The translations under genes and the position numbers were made by a program. A stretch of DNA of 18,169 nt from an uncultured Clostridia bacterium (GTDB lineage Bacteria; Bacillota; Clostridia; Lachnospirales; CAG-274), in assembly GCA_947589405.1 (NCBI GenBank), contig CANQBT010000031.1, positions 1 through 18,169 on the forward strand, written 5' to 3'. A model generated the notes under the pieces. That model was not told the DNA's origin and ran no database searches. It worked only from the letters and a program-made list of their open reading frames with translations. Positions 1-6,582 of this stretch are shown here, piece by piece. Numbering within the stretch: the first letter of the stretch is position 1; each line of letters opens with the position of its first letter.

Positions 1-1
1 C

Positions 2-177
2 TTTACTGATATTTTGCACACTTGCCAAAATATCAGTAAACACGGCTGGTTCCTACCTTGATTAACTGAAAGAAATGTCTTTAGGCATTTCTTTCAACGT
101 GTCGATTTTATCGACACGCAAAGACCTCCATAGCAAATGGAGGTCTCAGACAGTATGTCTATCTTATGATAAGATAG
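2..177. repeat. Array of tandem perfect hairpins
   Basis: Five strong inverted repeats, plus one weak one, sit nearly end to end. They are 2-16/26-40 (15 bp, 9-nt loop), 67-77/86-96 (11 bp), 98-106/110-118 (9 bp, 3-nt loop), 122-131/137-146 (10 bp, 5-nt loop), 148-152/156-160 (5 bp, weak) and 159-166/170-177 (8 bp, 3-nt loop). The stems differ in sequence, so these are not copies of one repeat. Every strong stem is perfect. The array lies between the window edge and the stop codon of the minus-strand Asn/Ser-rich gene, and the last hairpin is followed by a plus-strand T run. It may be a stacked terminator region or a structured RNA. The pairing is visible directly; the role is inferred. Confidence 0.75.
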
Positions 178-182
178 TTTTT
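159..182 (+). terminator. Rho-independent-like terminator, plus strand
   Basis: An 8-bp stem (159-166 with 170-177, 3-nt loop TGA) is followed at once by TTTTT at 178-182. It would stop plus-strand transcription entering from the left, just before the 3' end of the minus-strand Asn/Ser-rich gene. The stem is AT-rich, so its strength is uncertain. Confidence 0.55.
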
Positions 183-187
183 CGTTG

Positions 188-376
188 TTATCTGCTGTTA
201 CAGTTGTTGTTGGAAGAATTCTTGTTTGAGTTCTTGTTGGAGTTATTTGAACTCTTCTTGTCCATTTCGCTGCTTATCTCATTAGCAAACTCAACTCTGT
301 TAGAGCTGTTGTTAGAACTGTCAGAGCTGTTGTAGCTTGAGTTATTGTTTGAGTTTCTTTCGCTTCTGTTATTCAT
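188..376 (-). CDS. Small Asn/Ser-rich low-complexity protein, function unknown
   Basis: The 62-residue protein is about two-thirds Asn and Ser, with a few charged residues and a single Cys near the C-terminus (ending NNNCNSR). Its only non-repetitive stretch is RVEFANEISSEMDKK in the middle. The ATG at 376 is chosen because a strong GAGGAGG lies 9 nt upstream (386-392 on the minus strand); an upstream ATG at 394 overlaps this site. There is no signal peptide or membrane segment. The core EFANE vaguely recalls the EFASE motif of Bacillus gamma-type small acid-soluble spore proteins, and short Asn-rich proteins occur in sporeformers, so a spore or coat role is possible but unproven. The good ribosome binding site is the main reason to believe the gene is real. 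Confidence 0.6.
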   Translation of the reverse strand: MNNRSERNSNNNSSYNSSDSSNNSSNRVEFANEISSEMDKKSSNNSNKNSNKNSSNNNCNSR

Positions 377-501
377 AAAAAATAACCTCCTCATTGCTTT
401 AAGCTTTTTAATTTGCCTTACATCATTATTATTGTCATAAGACGGTCAAATATACAGTAAATATTTTCCATGAAAAAATATATAATTTTATGTGCCAATA
501 T

Positions 502-529
502 TTGTATATTTACACTATTGAAATATATT
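502..529 (+). promoter_or_regulatory. Possible sigma-A promoter for the 44-aa peptide and GH105 genes
   Basis: TTGTAT at 502-507 and TATATT at 524-529 are separated by 16 bp. The surrounding spacer (377-639) is very AT-rich, so chance matches are likely. Downstream lie an orphan AAAAGGAG at 533-540 that leads into no ATG ORF, and an imperfect hairpin at 572-600 (10-bp stem with a 2-nt bulge) followed 8 nt later by a T run at 608-614, which could act as an attenuator. No other gene is seen in this spacer. Confidence 0.35.
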
Positions 530-639
530 TACAAAAGGAGTATCATTGATTTGATATTTTTTGGGGCAGGGTAATACAAACAGCATTTGTTTGTGTATTA
601 TCATTGCTTTTTTTATTAAAATGAAAAGGAGTTATCAAA

Positions 640-774
640 ATGAAAAAATCTTATTCAAAGCCGGATTTAAGTATTGAAATTTTTTCGGTAGAAAATATGA
701 TCTCAGTATCTGCTATCTCTATTAACAAAGAACCTACAGTAGTACAATACACTAAGGGCAAGCTTAATTTCTAA
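640..774 (+). CDS. 44-aa peptide of unknown function
   Basis: The ORF encodes 44 residues, beginning MKKSYSKPDLSIEIFSVEN and ending YTKGKLNF. An AAAAGGAG lies at 624-631, 8 nt before the ATG. The stop codon TAA (772-774) runs straight into the GGAGG of the downstream secreted protein gene, which suggests translational coupling. There is no signal peptide, transmembrane segment or cysteine. The N-terminal pattern Tyr-x-Lys-Pro-x-Leu followed by a short amphipathic stretch recalls, from memory, short uncharacterised peptides common in gut Firmicutes and Bacteroidota. It could be a ribosomally made peptide precursor, a leader peptide that controls the next gene, or a small cell-surface partner. 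No modifying enzyme or transporter is nearby, which argues against a full RiPP locus. Confidence 0.6.
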   Translation: MKKSYSKPDLSIEIFSVENMISVSAISINKEPTVVQYTKGKLNF

Positions 775-789
775 GGAGGACTAAAGAAC

Positions 790-3576
790 ATGAAGAAACA
801 TTTACTTAAAATAGTATCTGCTGTCCTTACGGGAGTTATGCTTGTGGGTACGGCAGTTCCCGCTATGGCGGATATTGTGGATATACAGGTCATTGATCTG
901 GCTTCTGCGCCTATGGTGGCTTCAGAAGGTACTACAGAAACCTATCCTACACCTAAGGGAACAGATATTAAAATAAATATAGTTGACGAAGACGGTAATC
1001 AATTAGGTGAGAATAAAGTAGATACAAGCAGACTTGTTGCAGGAAAGTTTGCAAAGATAAGCGCTGATGATGAGAGCAGCGGAAAGCAATTTTCTCACTA
1101 CGAATATGTGACTACAGCAAGAAATTATGTTGCAAGCTATGACAAGGAATTTACATTCTATGTAGACCCTCCTATGACTATAAATGTAGTTTATGCCGAT
1201 AAGGTTGATCATGCAGGAGATATAATAATATCAGGTATGTACAAGGATCCTACATCTGATGGTACAAACACATTTTTTTACTGTGCCGTAGCAGGTGCAA
1301 AAGGTAACAGTACAACAGCAGATATAACATTTGGTCGTTCACAAAAAGATGAAAGCGATATAGACAATAATTCCGAAACCTTTAAAACAGAAACGGATCA
1401 AAATATATGTGATCCTGATGATAAAGCTGAACGAGGCTCCTTCCAATACATTGTATCAAGTGCCATTCAGACAGGCGGTCCTATTGACTTTGAAGCAAAG
1501 GGCGATGGCATTGATTCAACAGCCCTTATAAAGACTTGGGATTTACATTCAGGTGCTTTTTATGGCAAAACCAATGGTACAGTAAATGGTCTTAACATAG
1601 ACGGAGATACATATAGTTTTAATGCCAATATAGGTGATAAGGTAAGGGTTTACACCACAGATGATAGTGCATTGTCTGTAGAAGGCTTGGAAGAAAGCAA
1701 AAAAAGCTCAGACGGAAAAATAAATGAATATACTGCAACGGCTATTCCTGTAATTATAACCGGAAGTAATATTGAAAAAATAATGGTCAATCCTATGGAC
1801 ATAGCTATTACAGATGACGGTCAGCCTAATACTCCAAGTCCAGACAAAGCAACAACAGGCACTATAACCGTTAATGTTAAGGCAACAGAAACTGAAAATC
1901 CGCTTTCAGGTGCAACTGTAACAGCATCTAAGGATAATAACACCGTCACTATTCCAGAAACAGGCGAAGGTATATATTCCTTAAGCGTTCCTGCAGGCGA
2001 TTATAATATAAATGTTGAGCTTAATGGCATAACAGCAACAGGAAGCATAACAGCCGAAAATGGACAAGAAAAATCCGTAACTATTTTTATTAAGGATATT
2101 GAGGCTGAGAGACAGAAGAAGATAAATACACTAATTGATTATATGCAGACTGTAAAAAAGCCTGATACAGAAGGTACTTTGTGGAACACGGAATCACCAA
2201 AAGAACTTAAATGGTCTTATATAAATGGCTGTATGATGACAGCATTTATGGATTTATATGATGTTACTGATGATGCCGAAACAAAGCAAAAATATCTTGA
2301 TTTCGTAATTAATTATGAGGATAAATCTATAGCCTCAGATGGCGAAATCAAAACAAAAAAAGATGTTACTCAAAGTGGTGGTTTTACTAATAAATCGCTA
2401 ACTAGTGATTCAACATTGGATAATGTAAATCCCGGAAAAGCTTTATTAGACCTTATAGAAACAGGAAATGCCGGTACAAGCAACAAATTTTCTTTATGTG
2501 TAAATGAGCAAATAACAAAAATTGTGGATAATGCCTCCAAAACTAGAGTAGATACTGATAAAAATTTCTGGCATAAATCTAATTATCCTCATCAAGTATG
2601 GCTTGATGGCACATATATGGCATTGCCTTATATGATACAATATAAACGTATATATCCTGATGATAGCTATACAATTGCAGGACATAAAACTGCCAAAGAT
2701 ACTATAGATGATGTTGTTAATCAGTTCAAAAATGTAGAAGCAAAAATGAAAGATAAAAAAACAGGTCTCTATTATCATGGTTATGATGCTCAAGCAGATT
2801 CGACTACATATGATTACGAGGAAAAAGGATCCGAATATGCTATGAGTTGGGCAAGTGGATCAAGTGCGACAAATTCGCCATACAAAATTGGAGGAAATCA
2901 TATATCTAATGTAGAAAATAAAGGCTGTTCCTCTAACTTCTGGTCAAGAGCAATGGGATGGTATGCTATGGCATTGATCGACAGCTATGAACAAATAAAT
3001 CTAATTCAAGACGGAAATGATTATAGTAGTCAAAAAGGAGAACTTGCAAGAATATTCAAAGATTTAATGACTTCTGTCTTAAAATACCAAGACCCGGAAA
3101 CAGGAATGTGGTATCAAGTAATGGATAATAAAGAAAATGAACCTTGCAGAGAGTATAATTATCTTGAATCAAGCGGTACTGCTACATTTGCCGCTGCTCT
3201 TATGAAAGGCTATAATTTAGGTCTTCTTGATGAAAGCTATTATGAAAAAGGATTAAAGGCATTTAATGGTATTACAGATAATCAACTTACCATAGATAGA
3301 GAAGACCAAAATAAAGCAGGAATTGGTAATATATGCAAATCTGCCGGCTTTGCAGGCGTTAATGGAAATAGTAAATCCAATGAAAAAACAAAATTTGCAG
3401 ATGGTGAGACAAGTCCATTAAAAGGAACGCCGAATGAACATCTGTATAGAGACGGCTCATTTGAATATTATCTTACAGAGCCTGTTGTTTCTAACGATGC
3501 CAAAGGTGCAGCTCCTTACCTTATGGCATATGCGCAGAAGCTTCAGCATGACAAGAATTTACAGAACAAAGGTTGA
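790..3576 (+). CDS. Secreted GH105-like unsaturated rhamnogalacturonyl/glucuronyl hydrolase with long N-terminal extension
   Basis: The protein has 928 residues. Residues 1-27 are a classic signal peptide (KK, hydrophobic core, AMA before Asp28). Residues 28 to about 355 are Thr/Asp/Gly-rich, beta-like and not recognised. Residues about 356-437 resemble a carboxypeptidase-regulatory-like beta-sandwich (PLSGATVTA, GIYSLSVPAGDYNINV). From about 438 onward the sequence follows the GH105 (YteR/YesR) pattern: LDNVNPGKALLDL, VWLDGTYM with Asp606 at the position expected for the catalytic acid, HGYD at 663-666, FWSRAMGW at 717-724, YLESSGTATFAAALMKGY, and a C-terminal FEYYLTEPVVSNDAKG. Such enzymes remove the terminal unsaturated uronic acid from pectin- or glycan-lyase products. 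Family members are often about 350-400 residues, so this protein is unusually long. The ribosome binding site overlaps the stop of the 44-aa peptide gene. There is no sortase motif, SLH domain or dockerin. Substrate is inferred only at family level. Confidence 0.85.
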   Translation: MKKHLLKIVSAVLTGVMLVGTAVPAMADIVDIQVIDLASAPMVASEGTTETYPTPKGTDIKINIVDEDGNQLGENKVDTSRLVAGKFAKISADDESSGKQFSHYEYVTTARNYVASYDKEFTFYVDPPMTINVVYADKVDHAGDIIISGMYKDPTSDGTNTFFYCAVAGAKGNSTTADITFGRSQKDESDIDNNSETFKTETDQNICDPDDKAERGSFQYIVSSAIQTGGPIDFEAKGDGIDSTALIKTWDLHSGAFYGKTNGTVNGLNIDGDTYSFNANIGDKVRVYTTDDSALSVEGLEESKKSSDGKINEYTATAIPVIITGSNIEKIMVNPMDIAITDDGQPNTPSPDKATTGTITVNVKATETENPLSGATVTASKDNNTVTIPETGEGIYSLSVPAGDYNINVELNGITATGSITAENGQEKSVTIFIKDIEAERQKKINTLIDYMQTVKKPDTEGTLWNTESPKELKWSYINGCMMTAFMDLYDVTDDAETKQKYLDFVINYEDKSIASDGEIKTKKDVTQSGGFTNKSLTSDSTLDNVNPGKALLDLIETGNAGTSNKFSLCVNEQITKIVDNASKTRVDTDKNFWHKSNYPHQVWLDGTYMALPYMIQYKRIYPDDSYTIAGHKTAKDTIDDVVNQFKNVEAKMKDKKTGLYYHGYDAQADSTTYDYEEKGSEYAMSWASGSSATNSPYKIGGNHISNVENKGCSSNFWSRAMGWYAMALIDSYEQINLIQDGNDYSSQKGELARIFKDLMTSVLKYQDPETGMWYQVMDNKENEPCREYNYLESSGTATFAAALMKGYNLGLLDESYYEKGLKAFNGITDNQLTIDREDQNKAGIGNICKSAGFAGVNGNSKSNEKTKFADGETSPLKGTPNEHLYRDGSFEYYLTEPVVSNDAKGAAPYLMAYAQKLQHDKNLQNKG

Positions 3577-3586
3577 TTTGAATAAT

Positions 3587-3618
3587 AAAAAATGGTCGGT
3601 TCATACCGACCATTTTTT
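3587..3618. terminator. Bidirectional terminator
   Basis: A perfect stem (3587-3600 with 3605-3618, loop TCAT) has a GC-rich core and is flanked by six A on the left and six T on the right, so it can work in both directions. It separates the GH105-like gene (ending 3576, plus) from the aldo/keto reductase gene (ending 3624, minus). Confidence 0.92.
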
Positions 3619-3623
3619 GTATA

Positions 3624-4748
3624 TCAATCAAATTTTTCTGCGCATTCCTTAAGCCTTGCCATAACATCTATCTGCTGAGGGCAGGCGTTTTCGCATTGAC
3701 CGCACATTATGCAGTCTGATGCCTTTCCTGAGGCGGCAGTTGCGTCTTTATACAGCTGAGCGCCTTTTTCAAGCTGTCCCCATACTGTCTGCTGATTGCG
3801 TGCAGCAAATATTTCGGGAATAGGTATCTGCATAGGACAGCCCGATGTACAGTAGTGACAGGCTGTACAGGGAATATCATTAATTTTTCCCATTATCTCC
3901 TGAGCCTTTTGTATCACTTTCTGCTCTTGGTTATCAAGGGGACGGAAGTCCTTCATATAAGAAAGATTATCCGCCATCTGCTCTATATTGGACATACCTG
4001 AAAGTACTGTAATAATGCCTTCAAGTGAAGCGGCATATCTTATAGCCCATGATGCGGGAGAGGCCTTGCTGTCGGCTTTTTTAAATTCATCAAGCACAGC
4101 TTTGGGAGGAGATGCAAGAGAGCCGCCCTTTACAGGCTCCATTACGACAATGCTCTTGCTGTGCTTCCTTGCGACCTCATAGTTTGCCCTTGCCATAACA
4201 TCGGGATTTTCCCAATCGGCATAGTTAATCTGAAGCTGTACAAACTCTGCATCGGGGTGGGCTGTCAGCAGCTCGTCAAGTATCTCGGGAGAAGCATGGA
4301 ATGAAAATCCCCAGTGCTTTATAAGTCCCTTTTCCTTCTGCTCCTTTACAAAGTCCCATATGTGATATTTGTCGTAGGTCTTGTAGTTGCCTGCCTGAAG
4401 GGCATGAAGAAGATAGTAGTCAAAATAACCTGCTCCCGTCCTTTCCAGACTTGTATAGAACTGCTGCTTGGCGCTCTTTTCGTCATGGGCGCCCATCCAT
4501 GCGCAAAGCTTTGTGGCAAGGGTATAGCTTTCTCTTGGATAACGGTCCACAAGGGCAGCCTTTGCAGCCTTTTCAGATCCTCCGCTGTCGTATACATAGG
4601 CTGTATCAAAGTATGTAAGCCCTGCGTCCATGAACATATCTACCATCTTCTTGGTTTGCTCTATATCTGTTTTTCCGTTTTTAAGCTTGGGTAATCTCAT
4701 AAGTCCAAAGCCAAGCTTAGGTGTGCTTTCGCCAAAGTATTTTTCCAT
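3624..4748 (-). CDS. Aldo/keto reductase with C-terminal 4Fe-4S ferredoxin domain
   Basis: The protein has 374 residues. The N-terminal TIM-barrel reductase keeps the full catalytic tetrad Asp48, Tyr53, Lys80 and His115 (YFDTAYVY, ATK, LLHAL), so NAD(P)H-linked carbonyl reduction is plausible. The C-terminus carries two CxxCxxCxxxCP motifs (Cys294/297/300/304 and Cys346/349/352/356), typical of the Fe-S-containing aldo/keto reductases common in strict anaerobes and absent from classical ones. The start at 4748 is chosen because AAGGAGA lies 8 nt upstream; reading through to 4820 would add 24 residues without a good ribosome binding site. The gene is transcribed alone, diverges from the rubrerythrin gene, and ends at the shared bidirectional terminator. 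The physiological substrate is unknown. Confidence 0.9.
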   Translation of the reverse strand: MEKYFGESTPKLGFGLMRLPKLKNGKTDIEQTKKMVDMFMDAGLTYFDTAYVYDSGGSEKAAKAALVDRYPRESYTLATKLCAWMGAHDEKSAKQQFYTSLERTGAGYFDYYLLHALQAGNYKTYDKYHIWDFVKEQKEKGLIKHWGFSFHASPEILDELLTAHPDAEFVQLQINYADWENPDVMARANYEVARKHSKSIVVMEPVKGGSLASPPKAVLDEFKKADSKASPASWAIRYAASLEGIITVLSGMSNIEQMADNLSYMKDFRPLDNQEQKVIQKAQEIMGKINDIPCTACHYCTSGCPMQIPIPEIFAARNQQTVWGQLEKGAQLYKDATAASGKASDCIMCGQCENACPQQIDVMARLKECAEKFD

Positions 4749-4835
4749 AACGCATCTCTCCTTATTTACATTTGACGTGTTCTGCTTTAATGTATTTGTT
4801 GAACTGCTTTTCGGGAACATTTACCGCAAGATAGG

Positions 4836-4860
4836 GAAATAAGCCCTATGGCTTTATTTC
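4836..4860 (-). other. Leader hairpin with an alternative pairing
   Basis: In the presumed 5' leader of the aldo/keto reductase mRNA, 4836-4845 pairs with 4850-4860 (10 bp with one bulged base, 4-nt loop). A second, mutually exclusive perfect 6-bp pairing joins 4831-4836 with 4844-4849. This could be a switch-like leader or chance. There is no match to a riboswitch class I know. Confidence 0.3.
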
Positions 4861-4887
4861 AATAGTGTCCTCTCCTGCTGTTTGCCG

Positions 4888-4915
4888 TAACAAACACTTT
4901 ATTTTTTGTTTGTTA
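4888..4915. promoter_or_regulatory. Operator-like perfect palindrome
   Basis: TAACAAACA at 4888-4896 and TGTTTGTTA at 4907-4915 form a perfect 9-bp inverted repeat with a 10-bp spacer. It lies just downstream of the putative minus-strand -10 element (4921-4926), where a repressor would cover the start site of the aldo/keto reductase gene. It is too AT-rich to be a good terminator. The regulator is unknown. Confidence 0.45.
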
Positions 4916-4920
4916 TTTTA

Positions 4921-4951
4921 ATTATAAAACTTAAAGTCATCTGTAAGTCAA
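4921..4951 (-). promoter_or_regulatory. Possible promoter of the aldo/keto reductase gene
   Basis: Read on the minus strand, TTGACT (4951-4946) precedes TATAAT (4926-4921). The spacing is 19 bp, longer than the ideal 17. The perfect -10 and its place upstream of the gene support it; the spacing weakens it. Confidence 0.4.
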
Positions 4952-5000
4952 TAAGGTAAGTGTAAATTTTTTTTGCATTTTCCAATATATTGAAAATAGC

Positions 5001-5029
5001 TTGACTTTAATAAAGGGGAATGGTATAAT
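5001..5029 (+). promoter_or_regulatory. Sigma-A promoter of the rubrerythrin gene
   Basis: TTGACT at 5001-5006 and TATAAT at 5024-5029 are separated by exactly 17 bp. The expected start site is near 5036. The gene follows after a short leader with AAGGAGG at 5063-5069, 8 nt before the ATG. Confidence 0.85.
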
Positions 5030-5040
5030 TAATATACAAA

Positions 5041-5055
5041 CGATAATTATTATCA
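5041..5055. promoter_or_regulatory. Fur/PerR-type operator
   Basis: The 15-mer CGATAATTATTATCA matches the 7-1-7 Fur core (TGATAATNATTATCA) at 14 positions, counting N as a match, and the PerR core (TTATAATNATTATAA) at 12. It lies about +5 to +19 relative to the expected start of the rubrerythrin transcript, a repressing position. Reverse rubrerythrins in clostridia are known PerR targets, so iron- or peroxide-responsive derepression is the likely control. Which Fur-family regulator binds cannot be decided here. Confidence 0.75.
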
Positions 5056-5077
5056 ATTAAATAAGGAGGATATTGTT

Positions 5078-5623
5078 ATGAAGAAATTTGTATGTCCTGT
5101 ATGCGGTTATGTTCATGAGGGAGATTGCCCTCCTGACAAGTGCCCTCAATGCGGAGTTCCCGGCTCAAAGTTCAAGGTAGTTGAGGAGGCAAATTTAAAT
5201 TGGGCATGTGAGCATCAGGTAGGTATTATCGACGGCGTTGATCCTGAAATAGTACAGGGTCTCAGAGATAACTTCAATGGTGAGTGCTCAGAAGTCGGCA
5301 TGTATCTTGCAATGAGCAGAGTAGCTGACAGAGAAGGCTATCCCGAAGTTGCTGAAGCTTATAAGAGAATAGCTTTTGAAGAGGCTGAGCATGCTGCTAA
5401 GTTTGCAGAGCTTTTAGGCGAGGTCGTTACTCCTTCTACAAAGAAGAATCTTGAGTTAAGAGTTATGGCTGAGCACGGCGCTACAGAGGGTAAGCTTAAG
5501 CTTGCTAAAATGGCTAAGGAGCAGAATCTTGACGCTATACATGATACTGTTCATGAAATGGCAAGAGATGAAGCAAGACATGGCTGTGCATTCAACGGAT
5601 TACTTAAGAGATATTTTAGCTAA
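5078..5623 (+). CDS. Reverse rubrerythrin (rubredoxin domain first)
   Basis: The protein has 181 residues. An N-terminal rubredoxin-like Fe(Cys)4 site (Cys6, Cys9, Cys22, Cys25) precedes a ferritin-like four-helix diiron domain with EEAEH (101-105) and DEARH (164-168), plus Glu69 and Glu132 as candidate ligands. The domain order is the reverse of classical rubrerythrin. In clostridia such proteins act as terminal components of NADH-dependent peroxide and oxygen reduction, protecting the cytoplasm. The ORF has an ideal ribosome binding site, its own perfect promoter, a Fur/PerR box and a strong terminator, so it is a single-gene stress unit. Codons are conservative and the coding signal is strong. 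The match to the family is clear; regulation is inferred from the operator. Confidence 0.95.
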   Translation: MKKFVCPVCGYVHEGDCPPDKCPQCGVPGSKFKVVEEANLNWACEHQVGIIDGVDPEIVQGLRDNFNGECSEVGMYLAMSRVADREGYPEVAEAYKRIAFEEAEHAAKFAELLGEVVTPSTKKNLELRVMAEHGATEGKLKLAKMAKEQNLDAIHDTVHEMARDEARHGCAFNGLLKRYFS

Positions 5624-5644
5624 TACATAGGTATACCGATTAGA

Positions 5645-5674
5645 GGAGGTGTCTGTACAGACATCTCCTTTTTT
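5645..5674 (+). terminator. Rho-independent terminator of the rubrerythrin gene
   Basis: A nearly perfect 24-nt palindrome (5645-5668, one G-U pair) is followed by six T at 5669-5674, about 20 nt after the stop codon. Confidence 0.9.
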
Positions 5675-5733
5675 CGGCAATATGCGTATGTGCTGAAAAG
5701 ATTTATGCGTTATAAAGCAGAGGAGGTCATACT

Positions 5734-6480
5734 TTGAACGTGGTGGAAATAGTATTTAGCCCCACAGGCGGTACCGAAAAGGTTTCTCATATTTTAGCTG
5801 CTCAATGGAATGAGAGATCTGTAAAAATCGATTTGAGCGACGGAAAGGCTGATTTCTCCAAGTGTAATATCACAGAACAGGATTTGGCTGTTATTGCCAT
5901 GCCGTCCTTCGGCGGACGGGCGCCTGCCATAGCAGTTGAACGGCTGAAAAAAATAAACGGTAACGGAGCAAGATGTGTACTTGTCTGCGTATATGGCAAC
6001 AGAGCATATGAAGATACCATTGCGGAAATGGAAGATGCTGCAAAGGAATGTGGATTTTCGGTTATTGCGGCGGTGGCTGCTGTGGCACAGCATTCAATTA
6101 TATCTAGGTATGGGGCAAACAGACCCGATGAACATGACAAAAAACAGCTGGAGCAGTTTGCACGGCAGATCAAAGACAGATCAGACCCAGCCGTTTCAAT
6201 ACCCGGCAGCAGACCCTATAAAAGATCGGGCGGAGCAGGCCTTGTGCCTAAGCCGGAAAAGTCCTGTTCAAAATGTGGCTTATGCGTGGAAAAATGCCCT
6301 GTGCAGGCTATTGAACCCATTGGATATACTGCCGATACCAAAAAATGTATTTCTTGTATGCGCTGCATAAAGCTGTGTCCCGATAATGCAAGAAGGGTAA
6401 ACGGCATAATGGTATCCGCTGCTGCTTTGGCTATCAAAAAAGCCTGTTCGGTCAGAAAGGAAAATGAGCTTTTTCTTTAA
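5734..6480 (+). CDS. EFR1-type flavodoxin/ferredoxin fusion protein
   Basis: The protein has 248 residues. An N-terminal flavodoxin-like part begins with an FMN phosphate-loop pattern (FSPTGGTEKV, residues 8-17). The C-terminal part binds two 4Fe-4S clusters (Cys178/181/184/188 and Cys205/208/211/215). This layout matches the EFR1 ferredoxin family of anaerobes, presumed cytoplasmic electron carriers. The start is a TTG at 5734, with AGGAGG at 5721-5726 and 7 nt of spacing; GTG codons at 5740 and 5743 are less well placed. The gene follows the rubrerythrin terminator, with no clear promoter of its own in the short gap. The electron partner is unknown. The final helix after the clusters (SAAALAIKKACSV) is weakly hydrophobic. 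Confidence 0.85.
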   Translation: MNVVEIVFSPTGGTEKVSHILAAQWNERSVKIDLSDGKADFSKCNITEQDLAVIAMPSFGGRAPAIAVERLKKINGNGARCVLVCVYGNRAYEDTIAEMEDAAKECGFSVIAAVAAVAQHSIISRYGANRPDEHDKKQLEQFARQIKDRSDPAVSIPGSRPYKRSGGAGLVPKPEKSCSKCGLCVEKCPVQAIEPIGYTADTKKCISCMRCIKLCPDNARRVNGIMVSAAALAIKKACSVRKENELFL

Positions 6481-6535
6481 ATACACGTACTGTAAAGGGT
6501 TTTAACGTCTGACAGATGATATATCATAAATTCTT

Positions 6536-6568
6536 AAATATCTCCGCTTAAAGCAACGGCGGATATTT
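6536..6568. terminator. Possible terminator between convergent genes
   Basis: A stem with one bulge (6536-6547 with 6559-6568) lies between the convergent EFR1-type gene (ending 6480) and the minus-strand operon (ending 6583). Neither side has a long T run, so termination is uncertain. Nothing else is visible in the 102-base gap. Confidence 0.4.
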
Positions 6569-6582
6569 CTCATAACGGGTAG

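Noticed and set aside
75..335. Plus-strand 86-aa Leu/Ser-rich ORF opposite the Asn/Ser-rich gene
   Set aside because: It has no ribosome binding site, begins within the hairpin array, and its Leu/Glu/Phe-rich repeats are simply the antisense of Asn/Ser codons. The minus-strand gene has a strong ribosome binding site.
533..570. Orphan AAAAGGAG followed by a 10-codon ATT-initiated mini-ORF
   Set aside because: ATT starts are very rare, and the TTG in another frame stops after two codons. It resembles the real AAAAGGAG at 624-631 and may be chance in AT-rich DNA.
572..600. Imperfect hairpin upstream of the 44-aa peptide gene as a terminator or riboswitch
   Set aside because: The stem is AT-rich with a bulge, and the T run starts 8 nt after the stem. 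It is too weak to call as a separate feature.
2494..2793. Minus-strand 99-aa hydrophobic ORF inside the GH105-like gene
   Set aside because: It is antisense to conserved GH105 motifs, has no ribosome binding site, and its Ile/Phe richness follows from the AT-rich complementary strand.
4749..4820. 24-residue N-terminal extension of the aldo/keto reductase
   Set aside because: The upstream ATG lacks a ribosome binding site, and the extension has no similarity to the start of the barrel; the ATG at 4748 has AAGGAGA.
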